A stretch of DNA of 41,308 bases from Paenibacillus marchantiophytorum (GTDB lineage: Bacteria > Bacillota > Bacilli > Paenibacillales > NBRC-103111), in NCBI RefSeq assembly GCF_014640555.1, contig NZ_BMHE01000057.1, positions 1 through 41,308 on the forward strand. The letters are read 5' to 3'. Positions 23,258 through 31,324 of the stretch are shown in pieces (within the stretch, counting starts at the first letter, position 1; each line of letters starts with the position of its first letter). The position numbers and the translations under genes were made by a program. Under the pieces are notes generated by a model, which made no database searches, was not told the DNA's origin, and was given only the letters and a program-made list of their open reading frames with translations.

Positions 23258-25516
23258 ATGGCGATCAGAGAAGAAGAGTTGGCAGCAGGCCGCCACTGGC
23301 ACGGATTTGTGCAGGGGAAATGGCAAACGGCCATTGATGTGAAAGATTTTATCGATAAAAATATGACGGTTTATACAGGTGATCACGCCTTCCTGGCTGG
23401 TCCTACAGAAGCAACGAATGAGCTATGGCAGGTGGTCAGCGTGCTGACCCGCCAAGAGCGGGAGAACGGGGGCGTATTGGATATCGATGTCAACACGGTG
23501 TCCACGATTACCTCACATGCGCCCGGTTATATCGCCAAGAACGAGGAGAAAATCGTCGGTCTGCAAACCGACGCTCCTCTGAAGCGCTCCGTGCAGCCTT
23601 TCGGCGGTATCCGCATGGTGATCGATGCTTGCGAGGCCTACGGATTCAAGCTGCCGGAAGAAATCATCCAAGTGTTCACAGATATTCGCAAAACGCATAA
23701 CCAAGGTGTGTTCGATGCTTACACGTCGGAGATGAAAACAGCGCGCAAGGCAGCCATTATTACTGGGCTGCCGGATGCTTACGGCCGCGGTCGGATCATC
23801 GGCGATTACCGGCGTGTTGCGCTGTATGGCGTGGACCGATTAATCGCAGAAAAGCAGAAAGATCTTCTGCAGATGGAAGTCGACGCCATCACGGAGGATG
23901 TGATTCGGCTGCGCGAGGAGCTCTCCGAGCAGATTCGCAGTTTGGGCGAATTAAAGAGGATGGCTAAGACGTATGGCTTCGATATTGCGAAGCCGGCAGC
24001 GACTGCCAAGGAAGCTGTGCAATGGCTGTACTTTGCCTATTTGGCCGCAATTAAAGAGCAGAATGGCGCGGCGATGAGCCTTGGACGAGTATCCAGCTTC
24101 CTTGATATTTATATCGAGCGGGATCTCTCCGAGGGGACGCTAACAGAAGAGGAGGCGCAGGAGCTTGTTGACCATTTTGTAATGAAACTGCGGATTGTGA
24201 AGTTTCTACGAACCCCTGATTATAACGAGTTATTCAGTGGGGACCCTACGTGGGTGACCGAATCCATTGGCGGCATGGGACTGGATGGCCGAGCGCGAGT
24301 GACCAAAAATTCCTTCCGGTTCCTTCATACCTTATACAATCTGGGGCCGGCGCCTGAACCGAATCTAACTGTGCTCTGGTCCACGCAGCTGCCGGATGGC
24401 TTCAAGGCTTACTGTGCCAAAGTATCTGCCGAGACCAGCTCGATTCAATACGAGAATGATGACCTCATGCGTCCTTATTACGGGGATGACTACGGCATTG
24501 CTTGCTGTGTTTCCGCCATGCGTATCGGCAAGCAGATGCAATTCTTCGGCGCTCGCGCCAATTTAGCCAAAGCTTTGCTGTATGCCATTAACGGTGGGAT
24601 AGATGAGAAGCTTGGGATTCAGGTAGGCCCTCGGATAGCGCCTATAACTACGGATGTTTTGAACTACGAGCAAGTCGTGGAGAACTTCGATACTGTCATG
24701 GAGTGGCTGGCGAAGCTGTATGTGAACACTCTCAATGTTATTCACTATATGCATGACAAATACTGCTATGAGCGCTTGGAGATGGCTCTGCACGATCGTG
24801 AAATTGTACGCACGATGGCAACAGGCATCGCCGGATTATCAGTTGTAGCCGACTCGCTCAGCGCGATTAAGCATGCGAAGGTGCGCCCGGTTCGCAATGA
24901 ACAAGGCATAGCCGTTGATTTTGAGATTGAGGGCGAGTACCCGCAGTACGGCAATAATGATGAGCGGGTAGATGCCATTGCTGTGCAATTGACGGAAACG
25001 TTCATGAATAAGATTAGGAAGCATACCACGTATCGGGGCGCGGTGCCAACGATGTCCGTTCTGACCATCACCTCGAATGTCGTATATGGCAAAAAGACAG
25101 GAAGCACTCCAGATGGCCGCAAAGCCGGAGAGCCCTTTGCGCCAGGCGCCAATCCTATGCATGGTCGCGACCGGAAGGGAGCGTTGGCTTCACTCGCTTC
25201 CGTTGCCAAGCTGCCTTATGAACATTGCCTCGATGGCATATCCAATACGTTCTCCATCGTGCCGAAGGCACTTGGCCGGGAAGAGGAGACGCGCATCTCG
25301 AATCTAGTTGCTATGCTTGACGGCTATATGGCCAATCAAGGGCATCACTTGAATATTAATGTGTTTGATCGAGCGAAGCTGTTAGATGCTATGGAGCATC
25401 CGGAACTGTATCCGCAATTGACGATTCGTGTCTCCGGGTATGCGGTGAACTTCATCAAGCTGACCAAGGAACAGCAGCTTGACGTAATACATCGCACCTT
25501 CCACGGCACGATGTAA
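23258..25516 (+). CDS. pflB: Pyruvate formate-lyase
   Basis: A 752-residue glycyl-radical enzyme that splits pyruvate with CoA into acetyl-CoA and formate without oxygen. The catalytic pair Cys416-Cys417 (GIACCVSAM) and the radical Gly727 in RVSGYAVNF, 25 residues from the C-terminus, are intact. The ATG at 23258 follows AAGGAGG; the frame runs further upstream only into the end of adhE. It needs the activase encoded next. Formate produced could leave through the FNT channel upstream in the island. Confidence 0.96.
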   Translation: MAIREEELAAGRHWHGFVQGKWQTAIDVKDFIDKNMTVYTGDHAFLAGPTEATNELWQVVSVLTRQERENGGVLDIDVNTVSTITSHAPGYIAKNEEKIVGLQTDAPLKRSVQPFGGIRMVIDACEAYGFKLPEEIIQVFTDIRKTHNQGVFDAYTSEMKTARKAAIITGLPDAYGRGRIIGDYRRVALYGVDRLIAEKQKDLLQMEVDAITEDVIRLREELSEQIRSLGELKRMAKTYGFDIAKPAATAKEAVQWLYFAYLAAIKEQNGAAMSLGRVSSFLDIYIERDLSEGTLTEEEAQELVDHFVMKLRIVKFLRTPDYNELFSGDPTWVTESIGGMGLDGRARVTKNSFRFLHTLYNLGPAPEPNLTVLWSTQLPDGFKAYCAKVSAETSSIQYENDDLMRPYYGDDYGIACCVSAMRIGKQMQFFGARANLAKALLYAINGGIDEKLGIQVGPRIAPITTDVLNYEQVVENFDTVMEWLAKLYVNTLNVIHYMHDKYCYERLEMALHDREIVRTMATGIAGLSVVADSLSAIKHAKVRPVRNEQGIAVDFEIEGEYPQYGNNDERVDAIAVQLTETFMNKIRKHTTYRGAVPTMSVLTITSNVVYGKKTGSTPDGRKAGEPFAPGANPMHGRDRKGALASLASVAKLPYEHCLDGISNTFSIVPKALGREEETRISNLVAMLDGYMANQGHHLNINVFDRAKLLDAMEHPELYPQLTIRVSGYAVNFIKLTKEQQLDVIHRTFHGTM

Positions 25517-25537
25517 GGTTAGAGAGGGGGCAGACCA

Positions 25538-26278
25538 ATGAAAGGACGCATACATTCCTTCGACACCTTCGGCACCGTTGACGGTCCGGGTATCCGTTTT
25601 GTGCTTTTCATGCAGGGCTGTGCGCTGCAGTGCCAGTACTGCCATAATCCGGATTCATGGGAAATGAATGCGGGCAGACCGATGGAGGTAGAGGAGATTC
25701 TCCGGGAGATCGAACCCTACGTCGAGTACTACCACCGCTCGGGAGGCGGCATTACGGTAACAGGAGGGGAGCCGACTTTGCAGGCTCCCTTCCTGGCCCG
25801 TTTGTTTGCCGAATGCCGCAAGCGCTGGGGCCTGCATACCACCCTGGATACCAACGGGTTTTGTGAGCCGAGTCATGCGCAGGAGCTGCTGAATGTAACT
25901 GATTTAGTGCTGCTTGATCTGAAACAAATCAATCCAGAGACGCACATCGCGCTGACGGCGCAGCCTAATGATCGGATCAAGCGCTTTGGTCAATATTTGA
26001 GCGAGATAGGCAAACCTGTCTGGATTCGCCACGTACTTGTACCTGGTTGGACGGACGAGGCCAAGGATCTGCTTGAGCTTGGCAAGTTTATCGGCTCTTT
26101 GCAAAACGTAAGTAAATTAGAACTGCTGCCCTATCACAGAATGGGCGTTCATAAGTGGCAGCAAATGGGGAAAGAATATCCGCTCGAACAATGCCCTACG
26201 CCGACAGATCAAGAAGTTGCCCGGGCGAGGGATCTAATTGAACAAGGTAGATTAAAAATAACCAGCAGCGCAGGATGA
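25538..26278 (+). CDS. pflA: Pyruvate formate-lyase activating enzyme
   Basis: A 246-residue radical-SAM protein that places the glycyl radical on PflB. The iron-sulfur motif is Cys28-x3-Cys32-x2-Cys35 (GCALQCQYC), preceded by the activase motif FDTFGTVDGPGIR. GGEPTLQ and LDTNGF follow. The length agrees with the family. It lies 21 bases after pflB with a GGGGG-rich ribosome site and ends the adhE-pflB-pflA operon at a terminator. Confidence 0.95.
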   Translation: MKGRIHSFDTFGTVDGPGIRFVLFMQGCALQCQYCHNPDSWEMNAGRPMEVEEILREIEPYVEYYHRSGGGITVTGGEPTLQAPFLARLFAECRKRWGLHTTLDTNGFCEPSHAQELLNVTDLVLLDLKQINPETHIALTAQPNDRIKRFGQYLSEIGKPVWIRHVLVPGWTDEAKDLLELGKFIGSLQNVSKLELLPYHRMGVHKWQQMGKEYPLEQCPTPTDQEVARARDLIEQGRLKITSSAG

Positions 26279-26303
26279 ATTCCAGCACTACTGGTTATTT
26301 TTT
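26255..26303. terminator. Terminator between pflA and the convergent 51-residue gene
   Basis: AAAATAACCAG pairs with CTGGTTATTTT, followed by TT. The 5' arm overlaps the last codons of pflA. With A residues on the other side it can serve both strands. Confidence 0.8.
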
Positions 26304-26311
26304 CGGATGAC

Positions 26312-26467
26312 TCATAGGAAGTATTCCTCTTGAAGGCCAACGTGCTGCAGATCGTTCGGTTCTTCCTGATCGTGTAACCCAGCCGCTTTTTCCGCAAATA
26401 CTTTGCCATACTCACAGCAGAAATCATCGCGCAAGGCTTCTAACTCTTCATTATGCAGGGTTGTCAT
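26312..26467 (-). CDS. 51-residue protein of unknown function, Fnr-controlled
   Basis: A small open frame with GAGGAG eight bases before the ATG on the minus strand. The protein starts MTTLHNEELEALRDDFCCEY, has a Cys-Cys pair at residues 17-18, is acidic, and lacks a membrane segment. I do not recognise a family. Its promoter is unusually clear: TATAAT (26502-26497) lies 21 bases from its own Fnr box at 26524-26539. The position between pflA and the hemerythrin gene suggests a role in low-oxygen metabolism or in iron or redox handling, but no function can be assigned. Confidence 0.75.
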   Translation of the reverse strand: MTTLHNEELEALRDDFCCEYGKVFAEKAAGLHDQEEPNDLQHVGLQEEYFL

Positions 26468-26496
26468 AGAAATCACTCCTCTTCTTTGATGATTTA

Positions 26497-26539
26497 ATTA
26501 TATAACTTGTTTGAGCGCATGTATGTGACAAATTTCACA
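26497..26539 (-). promoter_or_regulatory. Fnr box and -10 of the 51-residue gene
   Basis: TGTGA-CAAATT-TCACA (26524-26539) with TATAAT on the minus strand at 26502-26497, 21 bases away. Confidence 0.8.
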
Positions 26540-26546
26540 TGCTGTG

Positions 26547-26589
26547 TGTGATTTAGCGCACAGCGAGAAGCCAATTCTGCCGTTATACT
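26547..26589 (+). promoter_or_regulatory. Fnr box and -10 of the hemerythrin/hpf operon
   Basis: TGTGA-TTTAGC-GCACA (26547-26562, one mismatch in the right half), 21 bases, then TATACT (26584-26589). It lies 23 bases centre-to-centre from the divergent box, about two helical turns. Confidence 0.78.
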
Positions 26590-26630
26590 GAAGATAGTGA
26601 AGGAAATGATGACTTTGGGAGGGACGCAGT

Positions 26631-27173
26631 ATGGCAATACATGCCACTGGCTATGCTTCAGGGATTGCTTCTTCAAACCCAGACGAGCTTGCATATGCGA
26701 CCGATCGATTAAGGGCAGAGCATGAGGAATTGAGAGATCAGCTAAGGCTGCTCGAAACGAGCGCCAAGGGAGTGATTCTGTCGGATGATTTGGTGAAGGG
26801 CATACAGCTTGTCCATGAACTCAGAGATCGCACCCAGCGATTCGTTGAAGTGCTGAAACGGCATTCGGATTGGGAAGAGAAGGAATTGTTTCCGTTTCTG
26901 CTGACCTATTTTGATCGTCACTCGGGACCTTCTATCCTGCCTTCTTTCTGGGTATTGGAAAAAGATCATCAACTCGGCCTGTCGTTTATCGAATCTTTCC
27001 AGGAAGCTGTTAGCAAGGTATCACCTCTTGTTCCTAAGAAGCAATTAGCGGAGATCACATCGCATCTCGTTCAGGCGTGCTTGATATTAAACGACCACTT
27101 TACCATGGAGGAACAGCTTGTTTTTCCAATAACGGAGCAAGTGATGACAGATTTGGAGTCATTTTTTTGTTGA
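26631..27173 (+). CDS. Hemerythrin (HHE) domain protein
   Basis: A 180-residue four-helix protein. His and carboxylate ligands typical of HHE di-iron proteins are visible: RAEHEEL, RHSDWEEKELFP, LEKDHQLG and LNDHFTMEEQLVFP. Such proteins bind oxygen or nitric oxide, or serve in repair of iron centres under nitrosative stress, in the cytoplasm. A GGGAGG site precedes the ATG. Fnr control and proximity to nitrate-sensor genes favour a role in oxygen or NO handling. It is 37 bases before hpf. A second HHE protein occurs at 30824. Confidence 0.85.
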   Translation: MAIHATGYASGIASSNPDELAYATDRLRAEHEELRDQLRLLETSAKGVILSDDLVKGIQLVHELRDRTQRFVEVLKRHSDWEEKELFPFLLTYFDRHSGPSILPSFWVLEKDHQLGLSFIESFQEAVSKVSPLVPKKQLAEITSHLVQACLILNDHFTMEEQLVFPITEQVMTDLESFFC

Positions 27174-27210
27174 TATAGGACCGATGATGAATACCAAGGA
27201 GATGAGCGAA

Positions 27211-27750
27211 ATGAGATTGATTATACATGGCAAAGATGTAACAGTGACTCCTTCCTTGCACGAATATGCGGAGCGCAAATTAGGACGATTGGAATCCTGG
27301 TATGAAGAAGATTGCGACATGCATGTTACGCTGTCTGTGCAAGGCCACAAACAAGTTCATGCGGTAGAAGTCACGATCACCTGCCAAGGCGTTGTGCTTC
27401 GCGCAGAAGAAAAAAGCGAGGATATGTACGCATCAATCGATGGCGTCGCCGATAAATTAGAGAGACAGACGCGAAAGTTAAAGGACAAAATCAAGCATCG
27501 CATACGCCAACAAGGCGGATTAAGAGAGATGTCTGGCCGGCCGGTAGGGGCGGACAGAGAGGACGAGGCCCTCTTTGAAGTAGCCCGTGTGAAGATCGTT
27601 CCGAATAAGCCGGAAGATATCGATGAAGCCATTCTCCAAATGATGCTGTTGGATCACAGTTTCCACATGTTTTATAATCGGGATACCAACAAAACCGAAC
27701 TGGTGTATCGTCGCCACGATGGCACATTCGGACTTATTACAACGGCATAG
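27211..27750 (+). CDS. hpf: Long-form ribosome hibernation promoting factor
   Basis: A 179-residue protein. The N-terminal S30AE/RHF domain (residues about 1-97, starting RLIIHGKDVTVTPSLHEYAERKLGRLE) sits in the decoding centre of idle 70S ribosomes. A basic linker leads to the C-terminal dimerisation domain (about 122-179, KIVPNKPEDIDEAILQMMLL), which joins two ribosomes into 100S particles. The ATG at 27211 has AAGGAG eight bases before it, while the upstream in-frame ATG codons have none. Co-transcription with an Fnr-driven hemerythrin suggests that ribosomes are stored when oxygen runs out. Confidence 0.92.
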   Translation: MRLIIHGKDVTVTPSLHEYAERKLGRLESWYEEDCDMHVTLSVQGHKQVHAVEVTITCQGVVLRAEEKSEDMYASIDGVADKLERQTRKLKDKIKHRIRQQGGLREMSGRPVGADREDEALFEVARVKIVPNKPEDIDEAILQMMLLDHSFHMFYNRDTNKTELVYRRHDGTFGLITTA

Positions 27751-27785
27751 GGTAAGAGGCAGGGCAAGAGGCAAAGCTTGAGGCA

Positions 27786-27929
27786 GAGCAAGAGCAAGAG
27801 CAAGAGCAAGAGCAAGAGCAAGAGCAAGAGCAAGAGCAAGAGCAAGAGCAAGAGCAAGAGCAAGAGCAAGAGCAAGAGCAAGAGCAAGAGCAAGAGCAAG
27901 AGCAAGAGCAAGAGCGAGAGCAAGAGCAA
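27786..27929 (+). repeat. GAGCAA hexanucleotide array, 24 copies
   Basis: Twenty-four head-to-tail copies of GAGCAA fill 144 bases, with a single variant unit (GAGCGA at 27912-27917). Degenerate GAGGCA/GGGCAA units flank it on both sides. All six frames stay open through it, but none has a ribosome site or codes for a credible protein. It follows hpf by 35 bases, upstream of the terminator hairpin. Confidence 0.95.
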
Positions 27930-27930
27930 G

Positions 27931-27972
27931 AGAAAGAGGCAGGGGTGAGTTGACCCCTTGCCTCTTTCTTTT
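27931..27972 (+). terminator. Terminator after the GAGCAA array
   Basis: A 16-bp stem with one bulged T (AGAAAGAGGCAGGGGT / ACCCC-T-TGCCTCTTTCT) and loop GAGTTG, followed by TTTT. It is the likely end of the hemerythrin/hpf transcript, so the array would lie in its 3' untranslated region. Confidence 0.75.
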
Positions 27973-28059
27973 GGTTTGGGGTGAGTAAAGCCTTGCTTCT
28001 TTTTTTGGGTTTAGGGTGAGCGAAGCCTTGGGCCTCCCCTTTGGGGCTCGGTGCGCGGA

Positions 28060-28225
28060 GAATAAGGTAGCTGAACGTGCTTATTTGTTTGAATGGCTGC
28101 TGTTTTGGAGACATAAGCAAGGTAAGAGTGCTTATGGTTCGCCTTTCGAGGAAAGAAGGACGGAATTTCAGCAGATAAGCATGTTTCAGGAAATACCTTG
28201 AAGCTAGCGGGAATAAGCACATTTT
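28060..28225. repeat. Second dispersed repeat family (ATAAGCAC type)
   Basis: The stretch holds alternating copies of GTGCTTAT and ATAAGCA in both orientations (around 28078, 28111, 28130, 28175, 28211). Its first 55 bases resemble 29618-29680, inside the end of the acyltransferase gene. It is non-coding. A small CCTGTG/CACAGG hairpin follows near 28243. Confidence 0.55.
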
Positions 28226-28304
28226 TAGCTTGCCTATTCATCCCTGTGCTCATCATTGTGCACACAGGCGTGATCGAGGAGCTAGTTCTGCTGCCTCGCG
28301 CGGT

Positions 28305-28524
28305 AAGGGAACTACAGTGCGCTATTCTAGCAAAAAGTGCCATTATCGCGAGGTTGAGGGAACTACAATACGCTATTTTGTTGTTTTTTGGGAAAAATAG
28401 TGCTTTTCGTGGATATAAGACCCTGTAGTTCCGCTATTGTCCCAGCATCCCTGCTATTTGCCTAAATAGCGTACTGTAGTTCCCCTACTAGGATTTGTCG
28501 CTTGGAAGCGGCTCATCTCTCAGG
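28305..28524 (+). repeat. Dispersed palindromic repeat, copy C (complete)
   Basis: A full-length match to copy B at 13436-13655. It starts AAGGGAACTACAGTGCGCTATT, contains the central GACCCTGTAGTTCCGCTATTG and ends near CTCATCTCTCAGG. The few substitutions against copy B keep the inverted end structure. Confidence 0.88.
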
Positions 28525-28691
28525 CGTAGAATTCCAGATGCGCTATAGAAAGATAATGATCACACTTCCTCCTAAATGCTCTTTCATAACGCCTATTGAG
28601 TTCGTTAGTTCGTTAAAGTAGCCTTTTTCTCGTCGATAAGCATCATAGCGTTCGTTAGGTTTGATAAGCTGGCTAGCGTATGGATGAACTA
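28525..28691. other. Non-coding gap between repeat C and the minisatellite
   Basis: I see no gene, RNA or terminator here. The stretch contains two copies of GTTCGTTAG with small variations. Confidence 0.5.
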
Positions 28692-28780
28692 GCGGACGCA
28701 CGGAGTCAGATGGATGGACAGATGGATGGGCGAGCGGACGCACGGAGGGCAGTCAGATGGATGGACAGATGGATGAACGA
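28692..28780 (+). repeat. Two-copy 42-47-bp minisatellite
   Basis: Unit 1 (28692-28733) and unit 2 (28734-28780) both run from GCGGACGCACGGAG through CAGATGGATGGACAGATGG. Unit 2 carries five extra bases. Inside each unit GATG/GACA tetramers repeat. It lies just past the 3' end of the SDR gene. Confidence 0.8.
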
Positions 28781-28835
28781 ACAGACGCCGAAATGGGGTC
28801 TTGACCAGACGACAGGGTGGAGGGCTTTCAAAAGT

Positions 28836-29495
28836 TTACAGCGTTGCACCTTTTCTCCCGTCGACATTTACCGAAGTTCCGGTCACATAGGAAGCGGCAT
28901 CGGATACGAGAAACGCGATGACGTTGGCGGCCTCTTGCGTGTAGCCGATGCGTCCCAATGGGATTTGATGGTGGGGAAGCTGCGAGAACTGCTCCCAGGT
29001 CAGCTCGGGATGCTGGTTTCTCCAGCTTCTCTCGATTGATGCGGCCGGGGTTTTGGCGGAGGATGTGGACATGTTCACAATCGCTCCTTTGCCTGACTCT
29101 ATTAAGTAAGGCAGCGCAGCTTTGGAACAATGAATAGCACCGAACAATTTCAAATCCAGATCCTGTGTCCACACCTCATGCGTAGCTTGCTCGAAAGGGC
29201 TGGCGGCGAAGGTGCCGGCATTATTGATCAAAATATCCAATCGCCCGAAGCGCTCCACGGTTTCCGCAACAGCCCTTTGGCAATCTTCCTCGGATGAAAC
29301 GTTGGCTTGAATATAGTGAACCTTCGCGCCGGTCTTCTCTACGATCTTCGCTGCTGCGCCTCGCAGGTCATCCTCATTGCGAGCGCAAATGGCGATATGG
29401 GCGCCTTCAGACGCTAGCGTTATCGCGGTCACCAATCCGATCCCCTTGCTTCCGCCGGTAATCAGTGCTACTTTTCCTGCCAATCCCAAATCCAT
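28836..29495 (-). pseudogene. SDR-family protein lacking its catalytic segment
   Basis: A 219-residue short-chain dehydrogenase frame. The N-terminal NAD(P) fold is intact (TGGSKGIG at 14-21, NNAG near 91) and the C-terminus keeps the usual LVSDAASYVTGTSVNVDGR. Between the Ser strand (NMSTSSAKTPAAS) and IERSWRNQHPEL, however, about 40 residues are missing, including the YxxxK active site and the PG motif. Normal members have about 255-260 residues. The reading frame is kept, so an in-frame deletion is likely and the product should not be a working dehydrogenase. The ATG follows AGGGG by seven bases. Confidence 0.75.
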
Positions 29496-29595
29496 GTCGT
29501 ACCCCTATCATTCCTAGGCTTAATGAACCTTCCATAAGTATAGTGAAAATGGCTATCTTTCCTTATCTTTATTTTGATTATTCGTAGCCTTATTT

Positions 29596-30648
29596 TTACT
29601 TGATTGGCGAGTCTGGTGAATCAGGCAACTGAGGTCGCTTATTTGTTCGAATGGCTCCTCGTTTCCAGAAAGATAAATGGGGTTCAATCAGCGGTTGACT
29701 GAAACGGCGAACCCAACCTTGCAACAGCAGCCAAGTCATCGCAGCGGCAAGCAGTAAGACAAGAGCCATCTGAGCAGCCGTATGAACATGGGAGAAGAGT
29801 CCCAGAGAAATCGCTGTTTTCGTAATAAAGGCATGTAGTAAAAACACATATACCGTGTATTTGCCCCATTCGGTCAGAATGGACGGCGTGCGTGGAACGA
29901 AACTCAGAAAGCAAAATGATGCGACAATTTCCAGTAAATAAATTCCCAAGCGGTACCCGCCCGTATACCAATGCAAGGAACCTAGCTCCGTATAAGTAAA
30001 ACTGCTGTATAACCACTTGGGGTCAAGCGTTGTGACGTTCAGAAGGACCAGAATACCCAGCAATCCGATGGCGCTGAACCATTTATTCAGACGAACAATC
30101 AGCTTAGGGACCCTGTCCAATTGAAAATAGTAACCAGCCAAGAAGAAGGGGAAGAAGACGAGTGTCCTTGAGAAGCTGAGCATCGTCCCGGTAAACGGGG
30201 CATAGCCGATAAGGATCCCGAGAACGATAGAGATTGCGAGAGGGTGCTTCAATTTGGTAAAGAGCAGCAGGAGCAACCGCCAACAAAAATGGCTGAACAA
30301 AAACCATAATAAGGAATAGGGAATAAAGAAAGAATAGCGTACACCTGGCGCATGGAAAGCCAGTGCATCCAGCAGGGAGTAGAGGCTTTGGAAAATCAGG
30401 TAATGGTAGAAAATCATTTGCAGACTTTGGATACCCGGGACGTCGAGCTTGAAACTTTTGGAGAAATAGCCGGTTGCCATAACAAACATGGGAATATGAA
30501 AGGTATAAATAGCCAGATACAAGGAATGGAAAGCTGGGCTCTGTTGAATGAGCGGCTCGATGCAATTTGCGATGACCACAAACAAAATGAGGAGAAACTT
30601 AGCGTTGAGCATGAATGTATTCGAAGCTGTATGATCTACTTTATCCAC
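29596..30648 (-). CDS. Acyltransferase 3-family membrane protein
   Basis: A 350-residue protein with about ten membrane helices, resembling sugar O-acetylases such as the fucose 4-O-acetylase group. The usual Arg-(x)10-His catalytic pattern in helix 1 reads NAKFLLILFVVIAN here, so Lys and Asn stand where Arg and His are common, which makes activity uncertain. I chose the GTG at 30648 because GGAGG lies eight bases before it; the ATG at 30663 overlaps that site. The last 20 or so codons (after SFWKRGAIRTNK) lie within a copy of the 28060 repeat, so the tail may have been acquired from repeat DNA. Confidence 0.72.
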   Translation of the reverse strand: MDKVDHTASNTFMLNAKFLLILFVVIANCIEPLIQQSPAFHSLYLAIYTFHIPMFVMATGYFSKSFKLDVPGIQSLQMIFYHYLIFQSLYSLLDALAFHAPGVRYSFFIPYSLLWFLFSHFCWRLLLLLFTKLKHPLAISIVLGILIGYAPFTGTMLSFSRTLVFFPFFLAGYYFQLDRVPKLIVRLNKWFSAIGLLGILVLLNVTTLDPKWLYSSFTYTELGSLHWYTGGYRLGIYLLEIVASFCFLSFVPRTPSILTEWGKYTVYVFLLHAFITKTAISLGLFSHVHTAAQMALVLLLAAAMTWLLLQGWVRRFSQPLIEPHLSFWKRGAIRTNKRPQLPDSPDSPIK

Positions 30649-30748
30649 AACCATTACCTCCATGAGGGTCGGAATTTCTTCTCATCTAATGTAAACCTGC
30701 CTTCGCGACGCTGCAGTGATGTAAGTCACGAAGACGTAATTAGAACAC

Positions 30749-30791
30749 TGTGATTCACCTCACAGAGATTGTTGAAGGAAAGGCATACAAT
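30749..30791 (+). promoter_or_regulatory. Fnr box and -10 of the second hemerythrin gene
   Basis: TGTGA-TTCACC-TCACA (30749-30764), 21 bases, then TACAAT (30786-30791). Confidence 0.82.
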
Positions 30792-30823
30792 GTAAGTACA
30801 GCGATCAAAGGAGGAATAAGTGT

Positions 30824-31315
30824 ATGGTTATTGATCTTCAAAAGGTACTGGAACGATTCATGGAGGAACATGTCGCCTTAAAGAAAGAGCTTAATCATGT
30901 TCAGGAAATGACAAGTCACATGGTTGCCATACTCGGCTCTGAAGAATCCAAGCAGTTGCTTCAAGAGATTCGCAAGCACATGCTAACTTTCATGCAGCAG
31001 CTTGAGGCACATGAGCATTGGGAGGAAGCGGAGGTACTCCCTGTACTTGCCGAATATGCGCAGATGGGTGTCGAGCCTACCTTCTTGACCTCTACGTGGG
31101 TGATGGAGGAAGATCACAAACAGGCGGAACGATTCGTCCGCTCATTTCTGGAATATGTGGATATCTGCAAGTGCGCAGATCGTATTAAATTGAAAAAGGC
31201 GATCTCATTGCTTAGTGTGGCGTGCTCGGTATTATCTGAGCACCTGGTATCCGAAGAAGAGATGGTTTTCCCGATTGCGAACCAATTGCTCAGCAGCATC
31301 CATACCCAGTCGTAA
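30824..31315 (+). CDS. Second hemerythrin (HHE) domain protein
   Basis: A 163-residue four-helix protein related in pattern to the one at 26631. Its ligand-like motifs are MEEHVALKKEL, EAHEHWEEAEVLP, MEEDHKQAERF and LSEHLVSEEEMVFPIAN. AAAGGAGG precedes the ATG. It stands alone behind a perfect Fnr box and is convergent with fnr. Two HHE paralogues in the same regulon suggest non-identical jobs, for example NO versus oxygen binding, but sequence alone does not separate them. Confidence 0.85.
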   Translation: MVIDLQKVLERFMEEHVALKKELNHVQEMTSHMVAILGSEESKQLLQEIRKHMLTFMQQLEAHEHWEEAEVLPVLAEYAQMGVEPTFLTSTWVMEEDHKQAERFVRSFLEYVDICKCADRIKLKKAISLLSVACSVLSEHLVSEEEMVFPIANQLLSSIHTQS

Positions 31316-31324
31316 GGCAACTGC

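Noticed and set aside
27780..27972. Possible CRISPR array
   Set aside because: The repeats are contiguous hexamers with no spacers, and no cas genes lie nearby.
27672..28222. Long open frames through the GAGCAA array (poly-Leu or Ser-Cys repeats)
   Set aside because: A hexamer array without stops stays open in every frame. The frames run antisense to hpf or lack ribosome sites.
28680..29039. 119-codon plus-strand frame over the minisatellite and the end of the SDR gene
   Set aside because: It starts in repeat DNA and then runs antisense to a clear SDR coding sequence.
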